Source of the DNA: an uncultured Alphaproteobacteria bacterium | Lineage (GTDB): Bacteria > Pseudomonadota > Alphaproteobacteria > CAAHEQ01 > UBA3637 | Length of the DNA: 41,293 nucleotides | Assembly (NCBI GenBank): GCA_944390205.1 | Contig: CALXPF010000003.1 | Location: forward strand, 1 to 41,293 | Direction of reading: 5' to 3' | Part shown: one piece after another, positions 1-8,032 of the stretch | How positions within the stretch are numbered: position 1 is the first letter of the stretch | Layout: each line of letters opens with the position of its first letter | Made by a program: the position numbers and the translations under genes | The notes under the pieces: model-generated | Database searches by the model: none | What the model was told of the DNA's origin: nothing | The model's input: the letters and a program-made list of their open reading frames with translations, nothing else

Positions 1-127
1 CGGTCAGCCTCAACAATTTAATCAGTCGGCCGTGTATTTTTATTTGTTCCGACCATGATACATAATGATTCCGCCATACAAGCGAATCTGACGATTCTCC
101 ATTTAAAAAAGCGGAAAGAAAAAGTCA

Positions 128-156
128 TTGCATTTATAGTCATACTTCATTATAAT
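128..156 (+). promoter_or_regulatory. Sigma-70-type promoter of the rhamnose operon
   Basis: TTGCAT at 128-133, a 17-bp spacer, and a perfect TATAAT at 151-156. Transcription would start near 163 and give a leader of about 27 nt before the glycosyltransferase ATG at 190. An AGGA ribosome binding sequence lies just before that ATG. Positions 1-127 hold no gene I can support: short frames ending near 58 and 65 are open from the window edge but match nothing I recognise. Confidence 0.7.
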
Positions 157-189
157 CGCTCCATAATAAGTTTCAATATGAGGACCTGA

Positions 190-1038
190 ATGAATCACCC
201 TAAAGTATCCGTGCTCATGCCGGTTTATAAGACGAATCCCGAACATTTAAAGTCGGCGATAGAATCTATTCTCAATCAAACGTTTAAGGATTTTGAATTT
301 GTGATTGTGGATGACTGTCCGAAAGACGATCGGGAAAAAATCATCAAATCGTTTAATGATGATCGCATCCGCTATGTTAAAAATAAAACGAATCTGGGAA
401 TTACCCCCAGTCGAAACAGGTTGATAGATATGGCTCGAGGCGAATATCTGGCTGTTTTTGATCATGATGACATATCTTTACCCGACCGATTGGAGGAACA
501 AGTCAAAGTTTTAGACACACATCCCGAGATTGGGGTTGTCGGATGTTATGTTGAAAGATTTCCCGACACAAAAACGGCTCGTTATCCGGAGCAGAATCAA
601 GATATTGAGTTTTATTTGATGCAAGGTTGCGCCATTGCTCATACGGGGGCGATGATTCGCAAATCGGCACTGGGAGAAATCCGCTATGAAGAAGAATTTA
701 CGCCCTGTGAAGATTACAGACTCTGGTGTCAACTGATCGGCAAAACAAAATTTTATAACATACCGAAAGTTTTGGTGAAATACCGTTGGTATGAAGGAAA
801 TACAAGTAAAAAACAATCGAAAAAGATGGCGGATGCTACAAAAAACATTCACACTTGGGTGCGTTCAAAACATTTTGCTCTTTGGGAGAAAGTTTGTACA
901 AAAGCACCGCATCTTGTTCGGCTCAAGCTGTTCGGAATTATTCCTTGCGGTAAATTTACTCAAAAAGGGAATAAGAGGAATGGACTTTTGAAATATATAC
1001 CCTTTGTAAGTATAAAAAGTAAACTGGAGGTCAAGTGA
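190..1038 (+). CDS. Family 2 glycosyltransferase
   Basis: 282 residues with a GT-A fold signature. The N-terminal strand has the VSVLMPVYKT motif, a nucleotide-binding Asp pair follows at residues 41-42, and the metal-binding DHDD motif (the DxD equivalent) is at 91-94. This is expected to transfer a sugar from a nucleotide-sugar donor during synthesis of a surface polysaccharide, acting at the cytoplasmic face of the inner membrane; no membrane segment is seen. It is the first gene of an operon with the dTDP-rhamnose genes and overlaps rmlA by 4 nt (GTGA). The context suggests a rhamnosyltransferase or a partner acting on the same glycan, but donor and acceptor cannot be read from the sequence. 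Confidence 0.9.
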   Translation: MNHPKVSVLMPVYKTNPEHLKSAIESILNQTFKDFEFVIVDDCPKDDREKIIKSFNDDRIRYVKNKTNLGITPSRNRLIDMARGEYLAVFDHDDISLPDRLEEQVKVLDTHPEIGVVGCYVERFPDTKTARYPEQNQDIEFYLMQGCAIAHTGAMIRKSALGEIRYEEEFTPCEDYRLWCQLIGKTKFYNIPKVLVKYRWYEGNTSKKQSKKMADATKNIHTWVRSKHFALWEKVCTKAPHLVRLKLFGIIPCGKFTQKGNKRNGLLKYIPFVSIKSKLEVK

Positions 1039-1922
1039 AAGGAATTATTTTAGCGGGTGGTAGCGGAACACGATTATATCCTCTAACCCAAACAGTCTCA
1101 AAACAACTTTTACCTGTTTATGACAAACCGATGATTTACTATCCTTTATCCACGTTAATGCTATTCGGGATAACGGATATTTTGATTATTTCAACACCAA
1201 AAGACACTCCCCATATTCAAGAATTGTTTGGGGACGGCACCCAGTTAGGCATTCACATTCAATATGCCGTTCAGCCGGAGCCCAAAGGGATTGCTCAAGC
1301 GTTTACCATCGGGGCTGATTTTATCGGCAATGATGAAGTCTCTCTGATTTTGGGGGATAATATTTTTTATATGGGTGATCAACTTTACTCCTTTCAACAG
1401 ACGGTTTCAAAAAATCGGGAGAAATGTGCCACCATTTTTGCCTATCATGTTTCTGATCCGGAACGGTTTGGGATTGTGGAATTTGATCAAAATTTGAACG
1501 TTCTTTCCATCGAGGAGAAACCGACCTCCCCCAAATCTAATTATGCCTCGGCGGGACTTTATTTTTATCCATCCGATGTTGTGGAAAAAGCCAAAAAATT
1601 AAAACCATCTGCTCGAGGTGAATTGGAAATAACGGATTTAAACAATCTGTACCTCAAAGAAGGGCGGATGAGTGTCGTCCCGATGAGGCGTGGGAATGCT
1701 TGGTTAGATGCGGGAACACCGACCAGTTTGATGGAATCAAGTATTTTTGTTCAAATCATAGAAAAAAGACAGGGATTAAAAATTGCTTGTATTGAAGAAA
1801 TTGCCTACCGAAAAGGGTTTATCACGGATGCACAAATGAAATCTCTCATTGATCATGCAAAAGAGGGAGATTATAAAAAATATTTATTGAAAGTGTATGA
1901 GGAGTGTCATGAACTTTATTAA
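1035..1922 (+). CDS. rmlA: Glucose-1-phosphate thymidylyltransferase
   Basis: 295 residues, full family length. It makes dTDP-glucose from dTTP and glucose-1-phosphate, the first step of dTDP-L-rhamnose synthesis in the cytoplasm. The nucleotide-binding loop GGSGTRLYPLT sits at the N-terminus, followed by SKQLLPVYDKPMIYYPLS, then EPKGIAQAF and LILGDNIFY, all hallmark RmlA motifs. The start is a GTG at 1035 with GGAGG at 1026-1030; it overlaps the stop of the glycosyltransferase. The 3' end overlaps rmlC by 14 nt, so the two are translationally coupled. Confidence 0.96.
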   Translation: MKGIILAGGSGTRLYPLTQTVSKQLLPVYDKPMIYYPLSTLMLFGITDILIISTPKDTPHIQELFGDGTQLGIHIQYAVQPEPKGIAQAFTIGADFIGNDEVSLILGDNIFYMGDQLYSFQQTVSKNREKCATIFAYHVSDPERFGIVEFDQNLNVLSIEEKPTSPKSNYASAGLYFYPSDVVEKAKKLKPSARGELEITDLNNLYLKEGRMSVVPMRRGNAWLDAGTPTSLMESSIFVQIIEKRQGLKIACIEEIAYRKGFITDAQMKSLIDHAKEGDYKKYLLKVYEECHELY

Positions 1923-2462
1923 AACGAATATTGAGGGGGTTCTTATTATAGAACCTAAAATTTTTGAGGATGACCGTGGTTATTTTTTTGAAAGCTACAA
2001 TGAGCAAGAATTTATCGAAAACGGTATTTCGGCACGCTTTGTTCAAGATAACCAATCCAAATCTTCCTATGGGGTTATTCGTGGATTGCACTGTCAGTTA
2101 GGGGAACACGCACAAGCAAAACTTGTCCGTGTTTTGCAAGGAACGGTTTTAGACGTAGCTGTTGATACACGTCGGAATTCTCCGACATTCGGACAGTATA
2201 TTACAGTTGAATTATCAGAAGAAAACAAACGTCAGCTCTTTATCCCTCGCAACTTTTTACATGGATTTCGGTCCTTAGCGAGACTGCTGTCTTATCCTAC
2301 AAATGTGATAATCTCTACTGTAAGGAATCTGAATTTACCGTTCGATATGATGATCCGGAAATCGGTGTAGATTGGTTAATTCCGGATTCGAAAATTATCA
2401 TATCGCAAAAAGATCGTTTAGCAAGCAAAAAATTGAAGGATATTTTAACATATGAGCAATAA
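1909..2462 (+). pseudogene. rmlC: dTDP-4-dehydrorhamnose 3,5-epimerase, frameshifted
   Basis: The ATG at 1909 follows GAGGAG. The frame reads normal RmlC (FEDDRGYFFESY, the catalytic-His motif RGLHCQ, FIPRNFLHGF) up to codon TTT at 2266-2268. It then turns into unrelated sequence that stops at 2370. In the next frame from 2271 the correct RmlC C-terminus resumes (VLSETAVLSYKCDN, then YDDPEIGVDW) and runs to TAA at 2460-2462. One base is therefore missing near 2268-2270. With it restored the protein would have about 184 residues, the normal family length, and would overlap the rmlD start by 11 nt, like the other junctions in the operon. No slippery heptamer is visible. It is either a recent inactivating mutation or a sequencing/assembly error. 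Confidence 0.85.
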
Positions 2463-3282
2463 CGTATTGATAACGGGAGCAAACGGGCAATTGGGTTGCG
2501 AATTACAAGCCCTGTTGCCGGAAGTGATTCTAACGGATGTGAGCACTCTTGATATCACAGATTTAGAGGCGGTAAAAGCATTTATCACTGACCATCAGAT
2601 AGAAACCGTTATCAACTGTGCTGCTTACACGGCCGTTGATAAAGCCGAAGATGAACCGGAGCTGGCAGCTAAAATTAACACGCTCGGTCCTGCAAATCTG
2701 GCTAAATCCGGAGCAAAAATAATTCATATTTCAACAGATTATGTTTTTGACGGGAAAAATTATAAACCTTATACGGAAGAAGATACACCTAATCCCATTT
2801 CAATATACGGTAAAACAAAGTGGGCCGGTGAAAAAGCCGTACTCGACAATGCCGAAATTGCCATCATCATTCGCACTGCATGGCTTTATTCATCTCACGG
2901 CAACAACTTTGTAAAAACAATGCGCCGACTGGGTTCCGAGAAAACTTCTTTAAATGTCGTGACAGATCAAATCGGAAGCCCCACTTATGCAGGTGATTTG
3001 GCCAAAGCAATTATCGCCATTTTACCGCAGATGAATAAAAAGAATAACGGGATATATCATTATACAAATGAAGGGGTTTGTTCTTGGTATGATTTTGCGA
3101 CAAAAATCATGGATCTATCGGGGTTAAATTGCAGGATCAATCCAATTCCTTCCTCAGACTATCCCACAAAGGCAAATCGTCCGTTTTACAGTGTTTTAAA
3201 CAAATCTAAAATTAAATCAACTTTTGGAATTGAAATTCCACATTGGGAAAAGGGGTTAAAAAAATGTCTCAAACAGTTCTAA
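2452..3282 (+). CDS. rmlD: dTDP-4-dehydrorhamnose reductase
   Basis: 276 residues, a short-chain dehydrogenase/reductase that carries out the final NAD(P)H-dependent reduction to dTDP-L-rhamnose. Visible motifs are the Rossmann loop ITGANGQLG at residues 7-15, AAYTAVDKAEDE at 57-68, ISTDYVFDG at 93-101 and the catalytic Tyr119/Lys123 pair in YGKTK. The start overlaps the restored rmlC frame, and the 3' end overlaps rmlB by 19 nt. The reading frame is intact, which matters because the gene just upstream is broken. Confidence 0.95.
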   Translation: MSNNVLITGANGQLGCELQALLPEVILTDVSTLDITDLEAVKAFITDHQIETVINCAAYTAVDKAEDEPELAAKINTLGPANLAKSGAKIIHISTDYVFDGKNYKPYTEEDTPNPISIYGKTKWAGEKAVLDNAEIAIIIRTAWLYSSHGNNFVKTMRRLGSEKTSLNVVTDQIGSPTYAGDLAKAIIAILPQMNKKNNGIYHYTNEGVCSWYDFATKIMDLSGLNCRINPIPSSDYPTKANRPFYSVLNKSKIKSTFGIEIPHWEKGLKKCLKQF

Positions 3283-4271
3283 TAACCGGAGGGGCCGGTT
3301 TTATCGGATCTAATTTTGTGCCGTACTTCTGTCAAAAATATCCGAATGATCATATTATCAACTTGGATAAGTTAACCTATGCAGGGAATCTCGATAATTT
3401 AAAAGAATGCGAAACGATGAGTAATTATACCTTTATTCAAGGAGACATTTGCGATCGAGCTTTAATTGAAAAATTATTTGTCGAAAATGACATTCGCGGA
3501 GTCATTCACTTTGCGGCCGAAAGTCATGTGGATAATTCCATTAAGAATCCGGGGGCATTTATTAAAACCAACATTGAAGGCACGTTTAATTTGATCGATG
3601 TCGCGTTTCGGCATTGGATGGAGGGGCCAAGCAAAGCCAAACCGGGCTATGAAAGCTGTCGGTTCCACCATATTTCGACAGATGAGGTTTATGGGGCGTT
3701 GGGTCAAGAAGGATACTTTACCGAGAAAACACCCTATGCACCAAACAGTCCGTATTCTGCCAGTAAAGCCGGTTCGGACTTTATCGTCAGAGCCTATCAC
3801 CATACATTCGGAATGAATGTGACAACATCCAATTGTTCCAACAACTATGGTCCCAAACAACATCCCGAAAAGCTGATTCCGCACATTATTCAAAAAGCAC
3901 TTGCCGAACAACCATTACCCATTTATGGAAAAGGAGATAATGTTCGAGACTGGCTATACGTTTTAGATCACTGCAAGGCAATAGATCTCATCTATCATAC
4001 GGGAAAATCCGGCGAGACCTATAATGTCGGCGGGCACAATGAACGCAACAATATCACGATTGTTAAAACAATCTGCTCCATCTTGGATGAAAAAAGACCT
4101 CGAGCCAACGGTCAAAAATACGAAGATCTGATTACTTTCGTTCCGGATCGCGCCGGACATGATTTTCGTTATGCCATTGATGCGACAAAACTGGAAACCG
4201 AACTCGGCTGGAAAGCGGAAGAAACTTTTGATACCGGCATTATCAAAACCGTAGAATGGTATTTAAAATAA
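3264..4271 (+). CDS. rmlB: dTDP-glucose 4,6-dehydratase
   Basis: 335 residues. It converts dTDP-glucose to dTDP-4-keto-6-deoxyglucose with tightly bound NAD+, the second step of the rhamnose pathway. The NAD-binding loop TGGAGFIGSN is at residues 8-17, HFAAESHVDNS at 82-92, the catalytic Asp140-Glu141 in STDEVYG, and Tyr164/Lys168 in YSASK. I chose ATG 3264 because AAGGGG sits about 10 nt upstream and the family starts right before the Rossmann strand; the frame is open to 3243. It is the last gene of the operon. I see no convincing terminator between 4272 and 4493, only weak AT-rich hairpins. Confidence 0.95.
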   Translation: MSQTVLITGGAGFIGSNFVPYFCQKYPNDHIINLDKLTYAGNLDNLKECETMSNYTFIQGDICDRALIEKLFVENDIRGVIHFAAESHVDNSIKNPGAFIKTNIEGTFNLIDVAFRHWMEGPSKAKPGYESCRFHHISTDEVYGALGQEGYFTEKTPYAPNSPYSASKAGSDFIVRAYHHTFGMNVTTSNCSNNYGPKQHPEKLIPHIIQKALAEQPLPIYGKGDNVRDWLYVLDHCKAIDLIYHTGKSGETYNVGGHNERNNITIVKTICSILDEKRPRANGQKYEDLITFVPDRAGHDFRYAIDATKLETELGWKAEETFDTGIIKTVEWYLK

Positions 4272-4493
4272 AGACCGATTCAGCGTATCTCCTTCCCTCG
4301 CCCGAACGTTTGATCGAATCGATGAAACGCCTATCGAAAGCAGATTGAGACCAAATTCGGATTCGCTTGAATTTTGTATTTCTCTATTAAATGGAAAATC
4401 GAATCTCCAAGCGATATCTCATAACTTGCTTTTTCTTTTAGGTAAATCCCTCAAAGCTCAAAACAATCAGATGGATCTGTTTATTTGATTATT

Positions 4494-6008
4494 CTAATAA
4501 GACCGTGCATAAATAACATCGAGCGTGGCTTTTTTATTTGTCAACAAACAAACACCCTCTTCATGCGTTTGATCTTCCGGAATACACCGAATGGATATTT
4601 TCATTTCTTTCATTTTTTCGACCGTCTCCGGATCTTCGCACCACTTTCCGCGAACAAAGGCAACCTTTCCTTCAGAACCATCAATCCAAGAATTTTGATG
4701 AGAGAAATAGGCTTGCATTTCTTCGGCCGTCTTAATATCCGTCCGTTGATTTTCTTTCAATCGTTTATCGGCCGCCTGATACAATTCCTGATGAAACGTC
4801 CCCAATCTTTCCGAGACCGTTTGCACAAAATCATCAAAAGAAACAACTTTTTTCCAATCGGGCGTATTGATCTTATTTCTGGTTCTGAGCATTAAACCAT
4901 TGTTTTGAATGTCTCTGGCTCCAACCTCGCAAACAAGAGGAGCTCCTTTTCTGGTCCACTCCCACATTTTATCAACCGCCTCTTTATCTCTTTCATCCAC
5001 CTTAACACGCAGTTTTTCGCCGTCATAGATCTGAGAAGATAAAGCAGAAGCTAATTTATGAGCATATGCCAGAATCTCCTCTTTTTGAGACTTATCCTTA
5101 ATAATCGGAACAATAATAACCTGTTGCGGAGCAATTTTCGGCGGAACGACCATTCCCTCATCATCAGCATGGGTCATAATGAGACTTCCGATTAAACGCG
5201 TTGTGACCCCCCAAGAGGTTGTATAAGCATATTCTTGTTTTCCTTCATTATTTTGGAAACGAATATTAGCTGATTTTGCAAAATTTTGTCCCAAGAAATG
5301 AGAGGTTCCGGCTTGTAAAGCTCGCCCGTCTTGCATCATGGCTTCGATACAATAGGTATCCACGGCCCCCGGAAACTTTTCATGCTCCGGCTTTCGTCCT
5401 TTGATAACCGGCATGGCCAAAGCATTTTGAGCGACTTTAGCATAAACATCCAACATTGTTTTAGCCTCTTTTTCGGCTTCTTCATAAGTGGCATGAGCCG
5501 TATGCCCTTCTTGCCACAAGAATTCACGTGTTCTTAAGAACAATCGCGGTCTCATTTCCCATCGAACGACATTGGCCCACTGATTGATCATAACAGGCAA
5601 ATCCCGATATGACTTAACCCATTTTGAAAAAGAATCGGCAATAATCGTCTCAGATGTCGGACGCACAATCAAGGGTTCTTCCAATTTACCGTCAGGCGTT
5701 AACTTTCCATCTTGCATGGTCAGACGACTATGCGTGACAATAGCCATTTCTTTGGCAAACCCTTCGACATTGTCGGCCTTTTTGTGGAAAGAGCTTAAGG
5801 GAATGAACAAGGGGAAATAACAATTTTCATGACCGGTTTCTTTAATTTTATCATCAAGAACCCGTTGAATTCGCTCCCAAATACCATATCCCCACGGACG
5901 AATCACCATACACCCCGGAGAAGAGGAGACTTCAGCCATATCGGCGACACTAATAACATTTTGATACCAATCCGGATAATTGCTTCCTCTGGTGCTTTTC
6001 AACGGCAT
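4494..6008 (-). CDS. proS: Prolyl-tRNA synthetase, archaeal/eukaryotic-like type
   Basis: 504 residues; charges tRNA-Pro. Class II signatures are present: RPTSETI, then NQWANVVRWEMRPR and FLRTREFLWQEGHTAH (motif 2), and AYTTSWGVTTRLIG (motif 3). There is no insertion editing domain. A C-terminal extension ends in IYARSY, as in Thermus and archaeal/eukaryotic enzymes. In those relatives four cysteines bind zinc in this extension; here only isolated cysteines remain (WCED, RCIPE, CLLTN), so the zinc site looks degenerate. Most alphaproteobacteria carry the bacterial-type enzyme, so lateral transfer is plausible. AAGGAAGG lies about 9 nt before the ATG, and a strong promoter is at 6071-6099. Confidence 0.95.
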   Translation of the reverse strand: MPLKSTRGSNYPDWYQNVISVADMAEVSSSPGCMVIRPWGYGIWERIQRVLDDKIKETGHENCYFPLFIPLSSFHKKADNVEGFAKEMAIVTHSRLTMQDGKLTPDGKLEEPLIVRPTSETIIADSFSKWVKSYRDLPVMINQWANVVRWEMRPRLFLRTREFLWQEGHTAHATYEEAEKEAKTMLDVYAKVAQNALAMPVIKGRKPEHEKFPGAVDTYCIEAMMQDGRALQAGTSHFLGQNFAKSANIRFQNNEGKQEYAYTTSWGVTTRLIGSLIMTHADDEGMVVPPKIAPQQVIIVPIIKDKSQKEEILAYAHKLASALSSQIYDGEKLRVKVDERDKEAVDKMWEWTRKGAPLVCEVGARDIQNNGLMLRTRNKINTPDWKKVVSFDDFVQTVSERLGTFHQELYQAADKRLKENQRTDIKTAEEMQAYFSHQNSWIDGSEGKVAFVRGKWCEDPETVEKMKEMKISIRCIPEDQTHEEGVCLLTNKKATLDVIYARSY

Positions 6009-6070
6009 TTTTTTAACCTTCCTTGAATAATAAAAAATAAAAAGCGATAAAACCTAAAAAAACGGCCTTA

Positions 6071-6099
6071 TTTTTAGCACAACCCCCTTTCATTGTCAA
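6071..6099 (-). promoter_or_regulatory. proS promoter
   Basis: On the minus strand TTGACA (6094-6099), a 17-bp spacer and TAAAAA (6071-6076). Transcription would start near 6064, giving a leader of about 55 nt. The spacing and perfect -35 box make this one of the clearest promoters in the window. Confidence 0.7.
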
Positions 6100-6181
6100 G
6101 CAGGAGCAAAAGCGACAATACGATTTTATTAAAGGAATACCCCAACAAAGAAAATCTCCGTTCAATTTTGTATAACAGCAT

Positions 6182-6212
6182 TTTAAAATTTAATTGACAA
6201 TTAAATTTTAAA
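6182..6212. repeat. 31-bp perfect palindrome upstream of the CRISPR array
   Basis: Two perfect 15-bp arms (6182-6196 and 6198-6212) flank a single A at 6197. The arms are almost pure A/T apart from one G:C pair at the inner end. It lies about 150 bp before the first repeat, in the 262-bp stretch between the proS promoter and the array. It has no adjacent T-run of the usual terminator form. The right half overlaps a TTGACA (6194-6199). It could be a protein-binding operator or a cruciform-forming site; the function is not known. Confidence 0.75.
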
Positions 6213-6361
6213 TAATTATTTTAAATTTTGTTTTAATATACAAAAAGAGAAGAGAGTCAGAAACACCAACGCTCAATTATTATGAACGATCTGTAATTAC
6301 CCATGAGACTCTAAAAGCAACATACTGTCATATCGAATACACAATACTCTAGCTTTGAATG

Positions 6362-6662
6362 GTTGCGACTTGACATCTAAATCCAATATGCTACAATATG
6401 ATTGGTGAAAGCAAAATTAAAGACATTGTTGCGACTTGACATCTAAATCCAATATGCTACAATGGCACGTGTTCGTTATTGTTAAAGCTAGGTGTTGCGA
6501 CTTGACATCTAAATCCAATATGCTACAATAGAAGAACTTGAACAACAATTTGCTTCGGCGGTTGCGACTTGACATCTAAATCCAATATGCTACAATTTAC
6601 TGTTGACTACAATCATTCGTGTATCTGTTGCGACTTGACATCTAAATCCAATATGCTACAAT
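6362..6662 (+). CRISPR. Type II-C CRISPR array, 5 repeats and 4 spacers
   Basis: Five identical 36-bp repeats lie at 6362-6397, 6428-6463, 6494-6529, 6561-6596 and 6627-6662. Spacers are 30, 30, 31 and 30 bp. The repeat starts GTTGCGACTTGACATC and ends CAATATGCTACAAT, the GTTG...CTACAAT pattern of Neisseria-like type II-C repeats. The anti-repeat of the tracrRNA at 11576-11605 is complementary to the + strand copy, so crRNA is read on +, towards cas2. Each repeat holds TTGACA, 16 bp, then TACAAT preceded by an extended -10 TG, so each spacer can have its own promoter. No repeat is degenerate, so the array ends cannot be polarised by repeat decay. Confidence 0.97.
6370..6397 (+). promoter_or_regulatory. 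Promoter embedded in each CRISPR repeat (first copy shown)
   Basis: TTGACA at 6370-6375, 16 bp, TACAAT at 6392-6397, with TGC directly before the -10. The same element recurs in the other repeats, starting at 6436, 6502, 6569 and 6635. A start about 7 nt past the -10 would leave about 24 nt of each 30-nt spacer in the RNA. That equals the guide length of processing-independent crRNAs described for Neisseria meningitidis. Motif and spacing are seen directly; activity is inferred. Confidence 0.7.
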
Positions 6663-6666
6663 CAAT

Positions 6667-6709
6667 CAGCCCATTTCCTAGGAAAATAAGGTAATTGGGC
6701 TGGTTTTTT
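6667..6709 (+). terminator. Terminator closing the CRISPR array
   Basis: CAGCCCA at 6667-6673 pairs with TGGGCTG at 6696-6702, with further partial pairing inside, followed by a run of six T at 6704-6709. It begins only 5 nt after the last repeat, and the T-run lies on the + side only. It therefore ends + strand array transcription before the convergent cas2 gene, and independently supports the + orientation of crRNA. Confidence 0.8.
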
Positions 6710-6785
6710 ATTTTGAAAAATCATTTTTTTGACCTTTTTTACACCACAAAAAATACATTTTTTTCAGAAAAATTATGCTTAAAAA

Positions 6786-7091
6786 TTAGAACAACTCAAA
6801 CTGATTTGGCTCTTTTTTAAGTAATTTTTCTTTCCGATTCGTAATGTGAATAATGTTGGAAAATTGCTTATCTGTGAAAAAAAGGATATTTACATCTCCA
6901 TAAGCCGGATTATTTTTTTTTATAGCTCGCACAAATTTTTGTGAACTTTCCCAAGTCCCAGTAAATTGAACATAAACAGATAATTGAACCATCTCAAATC
7001 CTTCATCCAATAAAAAATTTCTAAATCTCGAAGCTGATTTTCTTTCTTCTACTGTTTCTGTCGGCAAATCAAACATTACCATCATCCACAT
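6786..7091 (-). CDS. cas2: CRISPR-associated endonuclease Cas2
   Basis: 101 residues from ATG 7091. With Cas1 it forms the spacer-integration complex. VMFDLP near the N-terminus carries the conserved Asp, then the RFRNFLLDEGFEMVQLSVYV block typical of type II Cas2 and a C-terminal IHITNRKEKLL. The frame is open to a TTG at 7127 that overlaps the cas1 stop. I prefer ATG 7091 because GGGAGG stands 6 nt before it and type II Cas2 proteins start just before MFDLP. It is the last gene of the cas9-cas1-cas2 operon. Confidence 0.93.
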   Translation of the reverse strand: MWMMVMFDLPTETVEERKSASRFRNFLLDEGFEMVQLSVYVQFTGTWESSQKFVRAIKKNNPAYGDVNILFFTDKQFSNIIHITNRKEKLLKKEPNQFELF

Positions 7092-7123
7092 CAGCTTCCT
7101 CCCATTTATATACTCTTTCGTTA

Positions 7124-8032
7124 TCAAACCAGCTTTTCCTCAAATAAGTATTTATTAAAATTAAAATTTATTTCTTTTGTCTTATAGATTCTCACCAAAT
7201 CCCAAACCAATTGTTGCAAAATCATATACAATGGAGAATTCCCATTTCCATTGTAAAATTCTTTTATAATTAATCCTGATAATCGCTCCTTATGTTGCGG
7301 TAATATCTCAGATAAATCTACTTTTGTTTCATAAAGCTGATAAACATAAGCATCTACAAGAGGTCGAAACGGTTCAATTAAATCATCAACCAAACAAAAT
7401 GGATTCAATTTATTTCTATGACCTATACCATAACAAGGATTCAGGCCTGATGCCACGACATATCTGGCTATAGTTGCTCTCAAAATCGCATATCCATAGT
7501 TTAAAAAAGCATTGATTCCAGATGTACCTCTATCCCTTACGAATTTTTCTCCGAATAGTGCTTTAAAATATAATTTTGAAGCATATCCCTCTCTGTTTGT
7601 CTTATCCCCCGATAAAACAGTTTTATGCATATTAACTAATCGATTTTCTTTATTAAAGAGACTTAATACACGTGATTGATTTTTGATCTTTTCTTGTATA
7701 ATAATCTGCCATAATTTCTTTTCCAATGGCTTTTTATTTTCTATCTGCAAATATTGTATTTCTGTTTGTTTACTCTGACCAATATAGGAAAGAAGAAAAC
7801 CGCTTGGAAGATAATTCTTATCCAGAATCATAAGAGGGATATTCTCTTCACATAAACGTTGTAATAAATTATTTGTATAAATCACGCCATATCCACTCAC
7901 AAATATTGTATGAATAGAATGAAAGGGAATGTCCGATCTAACATCCCCCTCATCGGTTTCTATACGAAGAAAGCCCCTATATACACTTAATCTGCGATTA
8001 TTTCCTGAAATTTCAACAATTTTGTTTCCCAT
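7124..8032 (-). CDS. cas1: CRISPR-associated endonuclease Cas1, type II
   Basis: 302 residues; the integrase that inserts new spacers. The metal-binding catalytic residues are visible as Glu148 (REGYASKLYF), His205 (YGIGHRN) and Glu220 (DDLIEPFRP). These match the E, H and E positions of type II Cas1. The frame extends to 8059, but ATG 8032 fits better: the family starts with (M)xxKIVEISxxxRxLSVYRG, and GGGGAAAA lies about 10 nt upstream. It overlaps the cas9 3' end by 20 nt. No Cas4 or Csn2 gene is present, which fits subtype II-C. Confidence 0.96.
   Translation of the reverse strand: MGNKIVEISGNNRRLSVYRGFLRIETDEGDVRSDIPFHSIHTIFVSGYGVIYTNNLLQRLCEENIPLMILDKNYLPSGFLLSYIGQSKQTEIQYLQIENKKPLEKKLWQIIIQEKIKNQSRVLSLFNKENRLVNMHKTVLSGDKTNREGYASKLYFKALFGEKFVRDRGTSGINAFLNYGYAILRATIARYVVASGLNPCYGIGHRNKLNPFCLVDDLIEPFRPLVDAYVYQLYETKVDLSEILPQHKERLSGLIIKEFYNGNGNSPLYMILQQLVWDLVRIYKTKEINFNFNKYLFEEKLV

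Noticed and set aside
1-65. Possible 3' ends of an upstream gene in two frames
   Set aside because: Only 18-20 codons are visible in each frame and neither resembles a known family, so no gene can be assigned.
2269-2271. Programmed frameshifting in rmlC
   Set aside because: No slippery heptamer or downstream pseudoknot is visible, and RmlC is not known to use recoding.
3474-3911. 145-residue open frame opposite rmlB
   Set aside because: Lies wholly inside rmlB on the other strand, with no ribosome binding site and no family-like sequence.
4272-4493. Terminator after rmlB
   Set aside because: Candidate hairpins near 4355-4380 and 4410-4440 are short, AT-rich and lack a clear stem plus T-run.
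4485-4895. 136-residue open frame opposite proS
   Set aside because: A shadow of proS; composition follows the proS codons.
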